Assembly (NCBI GenBank): GCA_018823135.1
Contig: JAHJJF010000103.1
Span: 1 to 42,721 of the forward strand
Source: Pseudomonadota bacterium
Lineage (GTDB): Bacteria; Desulfobacterota; Desulfobulbia; Desulfobulbales; CALZHT01
DNA length: 42,721 nt
Direction: 5' to 3'
The notes under the pieces are model-generated. The model was not told the origin of the DNA, ran no database searches, and saw only the letters and a list, made by a program, of their open reading frames with translations. How positions within the stretch are numbered: position 1 is the stretch's first letter; each line of letters opens with the position of its first letter. A program made the translations under genes and the position numbers. Positions 1 to 8,120 of this stretch are shown piece after piece.

Positions 1-1364
1 AAAACGAAGCAGGCCGACAGGTTGCCCTGGCGGTGGAAGATTCGTACAAAAGACTGCTGGGGCCATCCCTTGAAAATGACCTGCGCAACGCCTTGAAAGA
101 GCGTGCCGACGGCGAAGCCATCCGGGTCTTTGCCGAGAATCTGCGCGGCCTCCTGCTGGCGCCCCCCATGGGCCAGAAAAGAGTCATGGCCCTGGATCCG
201 GGATTTCGCACCGGCGCCAAACTGGTCTGCCTGGATGCCCAGGGCAAATTGCTGCATTTCACCACCATCTACCCCACACTTTCCGCTCAGAAGATCATTG
301 ATGCCGACAGAATAGTGAGAGAGCTCTGTAACAAATACAGGATCGAGGCCATTGCCATCGGCAACGGCACGGCAGGCCGTGAAACCGAAACCTTTGTGCG
401 CGCCCTGCAATTGCCAGGGGATATAATGATAACCATGGTGGATGAAAGCGGTGCATCCATCTATTCCGCTTCAGAAACCGCCAGGGCGGAATTCCCGGAT
501 CATGACCTGACGGTGCGCGGCGCAGTCTCCATCGGCCGTCGCCTGCAGGACCCGCTGGCCGAACTGGTGAAACTCGACCCCAAGGCCATTGGCGTCGGCC
601 AATACCAGCACGATGTCAATCAGGCGGCGCTGAAAAAAGGTCTTGAAGATGTAGTGGAAAGTTGCGTCAACAGTGTGGGAGTGGAAGTCAATACCGCGAG
701 CCTGGAGCTGCTCACCTATGTTTCCAGCCTGGGACCGGTCCTTGCCGGAAACATCATTGCCTACAGAAATGAAAACGGCCCCTTTGACAGCAGACGGCAA
801 TTGCTGAAGGTGCCGCGGCTCGGTGCCAAGGCCTTTGAACAATGCGCCGGATTCTTGCGGATTCAAGGGGCGAAAAACCCCCTTGACTGCAGCGCCGTGC
901 ATCCCGAGCAGTACCCCATAGTCGAACAGATGGCCAGGGATACCGGCTGTATGGTTATGGATCTGATCAAAGACGAGGATATCAGAAAACAGATAGATAT
1001 GAATCGTTACGTCTCGGAGTCAATAGGCCTGCCGACCTTGTCCGACATCATGGCCGAACTTGCCAAACCGGGACGCGACCCCCGGGAGGTATTTGCGGTC
1101 TTTGCCTTTGCCAAAGGGATCAACGCCGTGGAAGATCTGCATCCGGGGATGAAACTGCCGGGGATAGTCACCAATGTCACGAAATTCGGGGCCTTTGTCG
1201 ATATCGGCGTTCACCAGGACGGCCTGATCCACATCAGTCAACTGGCGGACCGCTTTATCAAGGATCCGTCCGAAGTGGTCAAGGTTCGCCAGCAGGTCAT
1301 GGTCCGGGTGCTTGAAATCGATCTGCCGCGAAAACGCATAGCGCTTTCATTGAGGGATATGTAA
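1..1364 (+). CDS. tex: Tex family transcription accessory / RNA-binding protein (5' truncated by window)
   Basis: Only the C-terminal part (about 450 residues) of a Tex protein is present. The reading frame is open from the first bases of the window with no convincing start, so the gene begins upstream; the GTG at 33 is internal. Visible in order: a YqgF/RNase H-like fold beginning around the LDPGFRTGAK motif, a helix-hairpin-helix region around SSLGPVLAGNIIAYR, and a C-terminal S1 domain (about the last 70 residues, with GIVTNVTKFGAFVDIG and DGLIHISQLADRF). Tex proteins bind nucleic acid in the cytoplasm and influence transcription or RNA quality. The protein stops right after the S1 domain (LSLRDM) and lacks the basic tail that some homologues carry. 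It is convergent with the small gene at 1430-1549. Family assignment is very secure. Confidence 0.95.
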   Translation, partial: NEAGRQVALAVEDSYKRLLGPSLENDLRNALKERADGEAIRVFAENLRGLLLAPPMGQKRVMALDPGFRTGAKLVCLDAQGKLLHFTTIYPTLSAQKIIDADRIVRELCNKYRIEAIAIGNGTAGRETETFVRALQLPGDIMITMVDESGASIYSASETARAEFPDHDLTVRGAVSIGRRLQDPLAELVKLDPKAIGVGQYQHDVNQAALKKGLEDVVESCVNSVGVEVNTASLELLTYVSSLGPVLAGNIIAYRNENGPFDSRRQLLKVPRLGAKAFEQCAGFLRIQGAKNPLDCSAVHPEQYPIVEQMARDTGCMVMDLIKDEDIRKQIDMNRYVSESIGLPTLSDIMAELAKPGRDPREVFAVFAFAKGINAVEDLHPGMKLPGIVTNVTKFGAFVDIGVHQDGLIHISQLADRFIKDPSEVVKVRQQVMVRVLEIDLPRKRIALSLRDM

Positions 1365-1429
1365 ACGGGTTGAATAGAGCAGGGGATTTCCACAACCTGG
1401 GGCTCGGACATTGCCCGAGGCGATCAGGG

Positions 1430-1549
1430 CTAAAAATCCTTGGATGCCTTCTTGGTTGCTTTCTTGGTTTTTTTGGCAGCCTTCTTTTCTTTTGGCGACA
1501 TGGCTGGTTTTTTCTTTTCCGCCTTAACTGCTTTATGTTCTTTACTCAT
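1430..1549 (-). CDS. 39-residue lysine-rich basic protein
   Basis: This is a short minus-strand ORF of 39 codons plus TAG. An AGGAG Shine-Dalgarno lies about 8 nt before the ATG (plus-strand GAGCTCCTG region at 1556-1563), which supports translation. The product starts MSKEHKAVKAEKKK and is over 40 % lysine with alanine and threonine (for example KKAAKKTKKATKKASK), like the basic tails of histone H1-like and AlgP-like proteins. It has no cysteines, signal peptide or membrane segment. Nucleic-acid or polyanion binding is a guess from charge alone. A comparable Lys-rich micro-gene with its own ribosome site lies at 29426-29539. No family recognised. Confidence 0.6.
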   Translation of the reverse strand: MSKEHKAVKAEKKKPAMSPKEKKAAKKTKKATKKASKDF

Positions 1550-1731
1550 ACTTTTAGCTCCTGATAATTAATTGATAATCTTCAGACCAACCATTGAGTG
1601 CCCCTTTATCCAACAAGAGAAATGCCAAGGCTGGCGAAGAAAGAAAAGATAGCTTATCATTCCATGCATTAGGTGATCTGCTCCGAACTGATTTACAGAA
1701 TATCATGAAAAAGAGTGAAATGGAATAATTA

Positions 1732-2658
1732 ATGAATACCCTCCCGCTCCTGATCATAGCCGCAGTAATAACCGGTTCGCTGTTCATCGCAGTCTCGCTG
1801 ATTCTCCACCTGAAGGCCTCACGGCATATCCCCCACGAACTCTTTTCCAAATGGCGCCTGATGTCCGGGCTGATGTCATTTTTCCTCACCGGCTACCTGC
1901 TGTTCCTTATCATCCAGATACTACAGATTAAATTTCCCCTGGAAATTCTCACCTCCAGTGTGTTTCTGGGCGGCGGCCTTTTTGTTCTGGTGATCACCAG
2001 GATTACCCTGCGGGCCCTGGAACAGGTTGCAGCCCATGAGCGGGAACTCGAGGGAATCAACAAGGAACTCACACAAACCAATCTCGAACTGGTCCAGGCC
2101 TACGACTCAACCATTGCCGGCTGGGGCCACGCCCTGGACCTCAGAGACCGGGAAACTGAGGGGCACAGCCAGCGAGTCGCCTCGCTGACCGGAAAAATTG
2201 CCAGAGAAATCGGCATGACTGAAGCAAACCTCGTTCACCTGAACCGGGGCGCCCTGCTTCATGATATAGGCAAAATGGCGATATCCGACAAGGTGCTGTT
2301 GAAAAAAGGTGAACTGACTGCGGAGGAACGGCAAATAATGCAGCAACACCCGCTGCACGCCTTCAAGATGCTGTCATCCATAGAATACCTGCAGCCGGCC
2401 CTTGATATCCCTTACAGTCACCATGAACGCTGGGACGGCTCAGGATATCCACAGGGACTCAAAGGAAAGGAAATCCCTCTGGGGGCAAGGATCTTTGCCG
2501 TTGCCGACACATGGGACGCATTGACCAGCGAACGTCGCTATCACGAAGCATGGCCAATTGAAAAGGCATGCGCGCATATCAAGTCACGCGCCGGTAGCCA
2601 CTTTGATCCCGAAGTGGTGGAGGTCTTTCTGAAACTGGTCTGCAGCAGTGAGGAATGA
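1732..2658 (+). CDS. Membrane-anchored HD-GYP domain protein (putative c-di-GMP phosphodiesterase)
   Basis: The protein has 308 residues. Three hydrophobic segments (about 5-27, 43-65 and 73-92) are followed by a short coiled-coil stretch (about 94-122) and a cytoplasmic HD-GYP domain (about 123-300). The diagnostic residues are present: HDIGK at 177-181 and HHERWDGSGYP at 220-230, with the GYP triplet at 228-230. HD-GYP proteins hydrolyse cyclic di-GMP using a di- or tri-iron centre, so the likely role is control of motility or biofilm from an inner-membrane sensor. There is no separate periplasmic sensing domain; input may come from the membrane helices. The start is the ATG at 1732, about 7 nt after a modest GGAA site. 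It is monocistronic in appearance. Catalytic activity is inferred from intact motifs. Confidence 0.9.
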   Translation: MNTLPLLIIAAVITGSLFIAVSLILHLKASRHIPHELFSKWRLMSGLMSFFLTGYLLFLIIQILQIKFPLEILTSSVFLGGGLFVLVITRITLRALEQVAAHERELEGINKELTQTNLELVQAYDSTIAGWGHALDLRDRETEGHSQRVASLTGKIAREIGMTEANLVHLNRGALLHDIGKMAISDKVLLKKGELTAEERQIMQQHPLHAFKMLSSIEYLQPALDIPYSHHERWDGSGYPQGLKGKEIPLGARIFAVADTWDALTSERRYHEAWPIEKACAHIKSRAGSHFDPEVVEVFLKLVCSSEE

Positions 2659-2700
2659 AACCTCGACCAGATAGTGCTTACAACCGTCTGCGCCCCGCCC

Positions 2701-3537
2701 TCATCGTCTGGCAAGCCTGATACCCTTGTCATCCATGGTGATAAGCCTTCTTTTGTAGAGGGCGCCTATGGCCTTTTTAAAGGTCTTCTTGCTGATTCCG
2801 AACAGGGCATAGATCTCTTCCGGCGGGGTTTTATCAGTAACCGCAATCCTGCCGCCATGGTCTTTCAAGGTGGCGAGAATGCCTTTCGAAACATCATCAA
2901 TCTTTTTGTAGCCTGATGGTTGCAGACTCAAGTCAATTTTGAGGTCTTCACGAACTTTTTTTATATACCCCCGAATCTCCTGGCCGATGGAGAGCTTCTG
3001 GAACACCTCGTTTTTATAGACCATGCCGAGATGCGCATGGTCGACAATGGCGGTATATCCCAGATCTGACTGGCCATAGATCAAAAGATCCACCTCCTGA
3101 CCCTCTTCATATTCCGGGGGCTGCAGATCAAGAAATTTATCCAGCTTTGATGATGCGGCGATGCGGTTGGTTTTTTCATCGAGAAAGACATATACCACGT
3201 AGGACTTGCCTTCCTCCATTCTGGTCTGCTGCTCTCTCTTTGGCACCAGCAGATCTTTCTGCATCCCCCAGTCCAGGTACGCACCAGATGGAGACTGCGC
3301 CTTCACCCGCAATTTGGCAAACCGGCCGACAGTTGCATAGGGTTTCTGGGTGGTTGCCAGGAGACGATCTTCCGCATCTTTATAAACAAAAACCTCAACT
3401 TCGTCTCCAGGCTCGCCCCCCCTGGGGATATCCCTTTTCGCCAGGAGAATATCCCCTTCCTCACCACCGTCAAGATGGGCGCCAAAATCCAACATTCTTT
3501 TTATCGTGAGCTTATTTATCCTGCCGATCTCTGCCAT
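2701..3537 (-). CDS. cvfB: CvfB/YitL-like S1-domain RNA-binding protein
   Basis: The protein has 278 residues from the ATG at 3537. The frame is open a few codons further to a TTG at 3552, but the GAAAGGAAAG stretch just before ATG 3537 is a good ribosome site, so the shorter start is preferred. The layout matches CvfB: an N-terminal OB/S1-like module, two further S1-like modules (about 65-210, with GAYLDWGMQKDLLVP and GYTAIVDHAHLGMVY) and a C-terminal winged-helix-like region (about 215-278). CvfB proteins bind RNA and affect virulence factor expression in Gram-positives; the role in Gram-negatives is unclear. It lies downstream of srkA and ywbE on the same strand (70 nt gap), probably one transcript. 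Confidence 0.85.
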   Translation of the reverse strand: MAEIGRINKLTIKRMLDFGAHLDGGEEGDILLAKRDIPRGGEPGDEVEVFVYKDAEDRLLATTQKPYATVGRFAKLRVKAQSPSGAYLDWGMQKDLLVPKREQQTRMEEGKSYVVYVFLDEKTNRIAASSKLDKFLDLQPPEYEEGQEVDLLIYGQSDLGYTAIVDHAHLGMVYKNEVFQKLSIGQEIRGYIKKVREDLKIDLSLQPSGYKKIDDVSKGILATLKDHGGRIAVTDKTPPEEIYALFGISKKTFKKAIGALYKRRLITMDDKGIRLARR

Positions 3538-3608
3538 TTTCTTTCCTTTCAAGCGTTACGCAATAAGTGTCCTGACCCGATTCCATGGTAACTATTTTCA
3601 AACTTCTG

Positions 3609-3830
3609 TCAATCATCCACAGCTTCCGGTGCTGATATTTTTTTAACCCGGCCGACGGCACCGCTTTCCAGGCGGACCTTAATGCCATGAGGATGGGTCG
3701 GGGATTTTGTCAGGATATCCTTGACAATTCCCCGGGTGAGCTTTCCTGTGCGCTGATCCTCCTTCAGGACTATGTAAACCGCAGCTCCCGTCTTGATATC
3801 CGCCCGCTTTGTGCCATCCATTCCCGTCAC
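3609..3830 (-). CDS. ywbE: YwbE family protein (DUF2196)
   Basis: This 73-residue protein closely follows the YwbE pattern, with the family signature VLKEDQRTGKLTRGIVKDIL followed by SPTHPHGIKVRL and GAVGRVKKI. The function of YwbE is unknown; the size and predicted beta-rich fold resemble small KOW/SH3-like nucleic-acid-binding proteins, which is inference. The GTG start at 3830 overlaps the stop of the upstream kinase gene (GTGA) and has AAGGG about 9 nt before it, so it is probably translationally coupled. An alternative ATG at 3821 would shorten the protein by three residues. Confidence 0.9.
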   Translation of the reverse strand: MTGMDGTKRADIKTGAAVYIVLKEDQRTGKLTRGIVKDILTKSPTHPHGIKVRLESGAVGRVKKISAPEAVDD

Positions 3831-4822
3831 CCGCCATTGCCCTTAACAATCAGGTCCAGCTGGTCTGCCAGATCATTCATCTCGGTCTGCCAGTAATGCC
3901 TTGAACCGAAATCCGCAGCCACCCTGGTTTCACCGTCCTCGGCAAACTGATGGGCGCACCATGCCGTGTAATGGATAAAGCGCATGGCCCTGAGCGGCTC
4001 GATGAGACGCAGGCTGCCGTAATCAAAATCCCTGAACATCTCGTAGCCTTCCAGAAATGCGCCGAGTTCCCTTCGTGATTCCTGCTGATGGCCGGGGAGC
4101 AGCATCCAGAAATCCTGCACCGGCGGCCCCACCACCATATCGTCAAAGTCGATGATAAAAAAGGATTCGTCCGGCCGGTAGATGAGATTGGAGAAATGGC
4201 AGTCGCCGTGAATACGGATCATCCCGGTTTTATCAAACAGGGGACTGATTTCATTGATAAGGGTGTCAGTGAGGTCTCTGAAGCCGCCCAGCATATCGGC
4301 AGGAATGAAGCTGCCTGCGAGGATATAGTCGACCTGCTGCCGGGTTGACCTGTCCGGCGCCATGGTGAGCCGGTCTTTGGGCAGATGCATGGCGCCGACA
4401 TTATGGGTACGGCCCAGCAGATGCCCCAGTTCCATCCACTGGTCATCATTATATTCATCAAAGCTGCGGCCGCCGGTCTTGGGAAACACCGTGAAATATA
4501 TGTTTTCATACCTGCCCAGAGTTCCGCCGCCCAGGAGCATGATGGGCGCGATAACCGGAATCTCCTGGCCGGCAAGCTCAAGAAGGAAATCATGCTCATC
4601 CTGCAGGGCGTCCTTCGACCAGCGGCCGGGCCGGTAAAACTTGGCAACCAGACCCTTGCCGTCCTCGGCCTGCAGTTCGTAGACCCGGTTGATATAGCTG
4701 TTCAAGGGCCGACAAAGATTGGTGCAGCGCCGCCCCAGGGCTTTCTCCACCAGGGTGATCACCCGGTCCGGGGTCAGGCGGTGAAATGCGGTCTGCTGTT
4801 TCGATTCTTCGAATATATTCAT
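3827..4822 (-). CDS. srkA: SrkA/RdoA-type stress response Ser/Thr kinase
   Basis: A 331-residue cytoplasmic protein with the aminoglycoside-phosphotransferase/choline-kinase fold of SrkA (YihE, RdoA). Key residues: a candidate ATP-binding lysine at about 61 (VAKFYRPGRW), the catalytic loop HGDCHFSNL at 205-213 (Asp207, Asn212) and the metal-binding IDFDD at about 224-228. The length fits the family (about 328). SrkA phosphorylates Ser/Thr and protects cells under envelope and oxidative stress in enterobacteria. AAGGAAG lies 8 nt before the ATG. It is first in a probable srkA-ywbE-cvfB unit. In enterobacteria srkA is followed by dsbA; here it is not. Confidence 0.92.
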   Translation of the reverse strand: MNIFEESKQQTAFHRLTPDRVITLVEKALGRRCTNLCRPLNSYINRVYELQAEDGKGLVAKFYRPGRWSKDALQDEHDFLLELAGQEIPVIAPIMLLGGGTLGRYENIYFTVFPKTGGRSFDEYNDDQWMELGHLLGRTHNVGAMHLPKDRLTMAPDRSTRQQVDYILAGSFIPADMLGGFRDLTDTLINEISPLFDKTGMIRIHGDCHFSNLIYRPDESFFIIDFDDMVVGPPVQDFWMLLPGHQQESRRELGAFLEGYEMFRDFDYGSLRLIEPLRAMRFIHYTAWCAHQFAEDGETRVAADFGSRHYWQTEMNDLADQLDLIVKGNGG

Positions 4823-4933
4823 TTATTGTTCTTCCTTTGTTTTCAAGGATACTCTTAATGACATATCCACTTATATCTATTTTTACTTCAAAAAAAACTG
4901 GCAGGATGACTGAACCAGGGAGCTGGCCAGGCG

Positions 4934-5617
4934 TCACATGGAGGTTTTGCGGGCGATATACACCACATGTCGCCGGCCACCCCGGCCCGGGCGTTGCCGG
5001 TTAACCACGAACCTGGCACCTTGCAAACGTTTCTCAAAGGCCTTGTCCGGGTCTTCGGACCAAACCGCAAACACGCCGCCCGCTTTCAAGGCGGAGCTGC
5101 TCAGCTCCAGCGCCATATCGCCATACAGGTATTCTCCCCTGCCCCGGTCCCCTTCATAAGGTCCTTCGTAGAGATCGAGGATAATCGCATCAAAGCGATT
5201 TTTTTTGCCCTTCATGGCTGCAGAACGAATCACCGAGGCCACATCATCAATCACCACCCTGACCCGCGGGTCGTCAACGGCGCCGCCGGTAAGATGAGCA
5301 ATGGGTCCCTGACACCATTTAACCATAATCGGGTTCAGCTCAGCTACCACCACCTCGGCATCCGCCGGGAGATTATCCAGGGCGGCCTTCAGGGTAAAAC
5401 CCATACCCAGGCCACCCACCAGCACCCGGGGACTCTTTATATTCTTCAGGGGCTCACAGGCCAGCTCCGATAAAACTATCTCGGACATATTGGCCGAGGA
5501 ATTCATCAGCACCCGGCTGTCAATGGTGATCAGAAAATCCTTCTCGCCCCGTTGCCTCAGATCAAGAAGCCCCTCATTGGTATCAATACTGTCAACGGTA
5601 CGCCATGGTTGAGCCAT
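4934..5617 (-). CDS. Spermidine synthase-like SAM-dependent methyltransferase-fold protein
   Basis: A 227-residue Rossmann-fold protein of the spermidine synthase superfamily. The nucleotide-binding loop GGLGMGFTL (68-76) is followed by the acidic end of strand 2 (VVAELNP, Glu93) and an IILDLYEGP motif (Asp148), as in the shorter spermidine synthase-like proteins often annotated simply as methyltransferases. It lacks the full N-terminal beta-strand domain of true SpeE, so polyamine synthesis should not be assumed. An AGAGGA ribosome site precedes the ATG by 6 nt. The gene stands about 110 bp upstream of srkA on the same strand. Substrate unknown. Confidence 0.78.
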   Translation of the reverse strand: MAQPWRTVDSIDTNEGLLDLRQRGEKDFLITIDSRVLMNSSANMSEIVLSELACEPLKNIKSPRVLVGGLGMGFTLKAALDNLPADAEVVVAELNPIMVKWCQGPIAHLTGGAVDDPRVRVVIDDVASVIRSAAMKGKKNRFDAIILDLYEGPYEGDRGRGEYLYGDMALELSSSALKAGGVFAVWSEDPDKAFEKRLQGARFVVNRQRPGRGGRRHVVYIARKTSM

Positions 5618-5791
5618 TTACATTCCTCTTTGTTGGGGTCCGAACAGAAATGACTTCACATTTTCACATCCCTGCTCGGGTCAATCTTCCATCGGCTCTC
5701 AATCGCAAGATCCTCAACGTATCGCTGCTACGCCTGCGGTTTCGCTCAATCGAGCCAACGGAATCTTACCCCAATCCGGGCGCGAACTCTG
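5618..5791. other. Intergenic stretch, possible repeat remnant
   Basis: No supported gene. The central part (about 5680-5765) contains the imperfect inverted unit CGTATCGCTGCTACG within a low-complexity-looking stretch. It could be a dispersed intergenic repeat, but no second copy was noticed in this window. Confidence 0.2.
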
Positions 5792-6763
5792 CTAATTTAT
5801 TTCTGAACTGACCCATGAAAAAGCAGCCAGGAGCTCTGAAAACTCGGCAAGGCGCTTGGTTCTTCTGAGTGTTCGCAACTGTTCTGAAAAACAGGGATCA
5901 TTGACGTAGCCGAGAACGTCTTTCATTTTAGAGAGTATCTGCTGATCGCCACAGAATAATCCCTGGTAACGGACAAGGAGTTCCTGCAGATATTCCCGCA
6001 ATTCTGACCCCCTCTTTTCCATTGACGAGGTGGCCGGATAATTACCTCGCAGCCTTTCAAAGAGCAGTGGGTCAGCTATGGCGCCGCGCCCCAGCATCAG
6101 GCCGGCAGCGCCGGTTTGACTTACCCGGTCTCCGTCAGCCGCGCTATATATGTCACCGTTGGCAATAACCGGCAACGAAGTTTTCCTGACCACGGCGGCG
6201 GTGACCGCGTGATCCGCGAGACCGCTGAAGCGTTGAACCACGGTGCGCGGGTGAACGATGAGGAAATCAATGCCGCAGTCTTCAAACATCGGGATCAGGG
6301 ACAGCAACTGGGAAGGATCGTCATACCCGGAGCGTATTTTTACTGAAAAGCTGCCGGTTATGATTTTCCGCAGACTCTCCAGCATCAACGGCAGACCGGC
6401 AGGATATTTCAGCAGTGAACCGCCTGCGGTATTTTTTGTCATCCGGCCGTAGGGACAGCCAAGATTGATATTCAGGTGCTGTGCACCAAGTTCCTGGACG
6501 GTTTCGGCCGCAGCAACCAGATAATCGATGTTACTGCCGATGAGCTGCACCACCAGCGGCGTTGTCTGGCAATCATCGGCAATTTCCCGACGATCGGTGC
6601 TGGAGATGCATTTCCGGTTGCTCGACTGAACCCGGACATATTCAGTAAAAACCACATCAGGCCGGACGCGGTTAATAAACACCGCCCGTAACGCCCGGTT
6701 GGTCAAACCCTGCATCGGGGCGAGCATCAGTGGCCGGCTCTCCGGCTTCCACGGCAGTTTCAC
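5792..6763 (-). CDS. tRNA-dihydrouridine synthase (Dus family)
   Basis: A 323-residue FMN-dependent TIM-barrel enzyme that reduces uridines in the tRNA D-loop. Visible motifs: LAPMQGLTNRALR at about 14-26, NINLGCPYGRMTKNTAGG with the catalytic cysteine at 103, the FMN-contacting lysine at 142 (VKIRSGY), IVHPRT, and NGDIYS followed by LGRGAI. The C-terminal helical tRNA-binding domain occupies about 235-323. Start is GTG at 6763 with AAGGA about 9 nt upstream. Which uridine position (DusA/B/C type) it modifies cannot be told from these motifs. Confidence 0.93.
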   Translation of the reverse strand: MKLPWKPESRPLMLAPMQGLTNRALRAVFINRVRPDVVFTEYVRVQSSNRKCISSTDRREIADDCQTTPLVVQLIGSNIDYLVAAAETVQELGAQHLNINLGCPYGRMTKNTAGGSLLKYPAGLPLMLESLRKIITGSFSVKIRSGYDDPSQLLSLIPMFEDCGIDFLIVHPRTVVQRFSGLADHAVTAAVVRKTSLPVIANGDIYSAADGDRVSQTGAAGLMLGRGAIADPLLFERLRGNYPATSSMEKRGSELREYLQELLVRYQGLFCGDQQILSKMKDVLGYVNDPCFSEQLRTLRRTKRLAEFSELLAAFSWVSSEIN

Positions 6764-6871
6764 GCTGTAACGTCCTTGCTGATTTTTTCAGATGACAGTA
6801 AATTCATGGTAATGCGTCGCCATCATAGCTGAAATAAAGGTATCCGAAAATAGTATTCTTCAGGCTTTGCA

Positions 6872-6913
6872 TTGGGGAAAGATAAACGCCGACTTCGAAA
6901 GATAATTCCCCAA
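6872..6913. repeat. Inverted repeat upstream of radical SAM gene
   Basis: A perfect 8-bp inverted pair, TTGGGGAA (6872-6879) and TTCCCCAA (6906-6913), is separated by 26 bp, about 100 bp before the start at 7010. It is too far apart for a strong terminator hairpin. An operator for the radical SAM gene or for the divergent dus gene is possible. Regulation is speculative. Confidence 0.35.
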
Positions 6914-7009
6914 GGATACGTTAGAACATGGCTTGTTCCTGCATTTTTAATGCTACCTTTCCCGACTTTCAACTGATTTGGACCGCCTCCAGGAGGATGA
7001 TTGCAACAT

Positions 7010-7915
7010 ATGCGCAAAATAGCTTTCGGATACTCAACCAGATGCAATATTAAATGCGAGCACTGCGTGGCCACTGAAGATCTTCCTGCCGCGACAAAGA
7101 TGGATCATGACACGGCAAAAGAGATCATTGTCGAGATGGCCCGGGCAGGTGTTGGGGCTTTGAGCTTTTCCGCTGGAGAACCGTTCCTGGATTTCACTGA
7201 AATCACCCAACTGGTCAAGCTCTGCAGTGAGCTGGGGATATACACGAGAATTGTCACCAACAGCTTCTGGGCAAAGACCGCTGAAACTGCCGACCAACAT
7301 ATTACCGAACTGAAGGAAAATGGCCTGTGCCAGTTACGCCTGAGTTACTCCCGGTGGCACCAGAAAAATATCAGCCGGGACAATGTCTTACATGCGGCCG
7401 GCAGCTGCCGGAAGCTCGGCCTGGATTATTTTATTTCATTTGTTACTGATTTTTCACCGGAAGATGATGCCCATGAGCAGTTTCTGCGTGAGCATAATCT
7501 CACCTTCTTCCCCGAACCGGTGATCTATGCAGGCCGGGCGGGTTCTTTCAAACGGCGGAACATTCGCACCGATTACCAGGCAAACTGCTGCACGATGAAT
7601 CCCTACCTCACTCCGAATCTCGACATGTACGCCTGCTGCGATGCAGGAAGCCATTTTCCGGAAACCAACTTCTTCTACCTTGGCAACCTCAGCGGCAATA
7701 CCATTGAACAGCTTTTCCCGAAAACTGAAACCGACCGGTTGCACAACCTGATCAGAACCATGGGAATCACCAGTATCGCCTCCTATGCCGGTATCAAGGC
7801 CCGTGAGATCATTACCTATAGTAAATGTGAACTGTGCCGGAAGCTGTTCAACTCCCCGGAAATGGTAAGCAGGTTGCGGGCTGAAGTCTCAAAACTGGAA
7901 GCCTGGAGCCGATAA
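7010..7915 (+). CDS. Radical SAM protein with C-terminal cysteine-rich region
   Basis: A 301-residue radical SAM enzyme. The [4Fe-4S] motif C-x3-C-x2-C is at Cys12, Cys16 and Cys19 (GYSTRCNIKCEHC), followed by SAM-contacting SFSAGEPFL and further TIM-barrel strands (TRIVTNSFWAK). The C-terminal third carries more cysteines (NCCTMNPY, MYACCDAGSHF and CELCRKLF near the end) that could hold an auxiliary cluster like a SPASM or twitch domain. AGGAGG at 6991-6996 precedes it; a TTG at 7001 is an alternative start (spacing 4 nt) but ATG 7010 (spacing 13 nt) begins exactly at the conserved MRKIAFGYSTRC. No substrate is evident. A short overlapping ORF at 6928-7053 is the only candidate peptide and is weak. 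Confidence 0.85.
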   Translation: MRKIAFGYSTRCNIKCEHCVATEDLPAATKMDHDTAKEIIVEMARAGVGALSFSAGEPFLDFTEITQLVKLCSELGIYTRIVTNSFWAKTAETADQHITELKENGLCQLRLSYSRWHQKNISRDNVLHAAGSCRKLGLDYFISFVTDFSPEDDAHEQFLREHNLTFFPEPVIYAGRAGSFKRRNIRTDYQANCCTMNPYLTPNLDMYACCDAGSHFPETNFFYLGNLSGNTIEQLFPKTETDRLHNLIRTMGITSIASYAGIKAREIITYSKCELCRKLFNSPEMVSRLRAEVSKLEAWSR

Positions 7916-7918
7916 CCC

Positions 7919-8120
7919 TCATTCTTTCTGCCCTGCTTTTTCCATATAATATGCATAGCCGCCTTCATAAATCCGCATCTCCCCATGGTCTATACAAAAA
8001 ACGCGGTTGACCAGGAAGCGCAGAAAATGCCGGTATAGGTAGTGATTGCCTGATCAGCCATTTCAATGATCCGCGGGTCAATGCGGTTCATGAAGTCGCG
8101 GTCATGACTGATTATGGAAC
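7919..8120 (-). pseudogene. Remnant of an ABC-F type ATPase, internally deleted
   Basis: On the minus strand two pieces with ABC-F character follow one another in different frames. The first (about 8115-8002) reads SHDRDFMNRI...PRIIEM...TTYTG, the H-loop and end of an ABC-F first nucleotide-binding domain. The second (about 8020 down to the TGA at 7919) reads RFLVNRVFCIDHGEMRIYEG and GGYAYYMEKAGQKE, like the extreme end of the second domain. Walker A, signature and linker are absent, so most of the gene (probably several hundred codons) has been lost with the two ends joined. No start is present. The upstream edge coincides with the 3' end of the DUF6178-like gene. I am confident it is a remnant; ABC-F rather than another ABC class is likely but not certain. 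Confidence 0.7.

Noticed and set aside
1381-1430. Terminator hairpin after tex
   Set aside because: Only a five-pair CTCGG/CCGAG stem and no T run are present.
1594-1728. 44-codon plus-strand frame before the HD-GYP gene
   Set aside because: It starts with TTG, has no ribosome site and no recognisable family; it may be chance.
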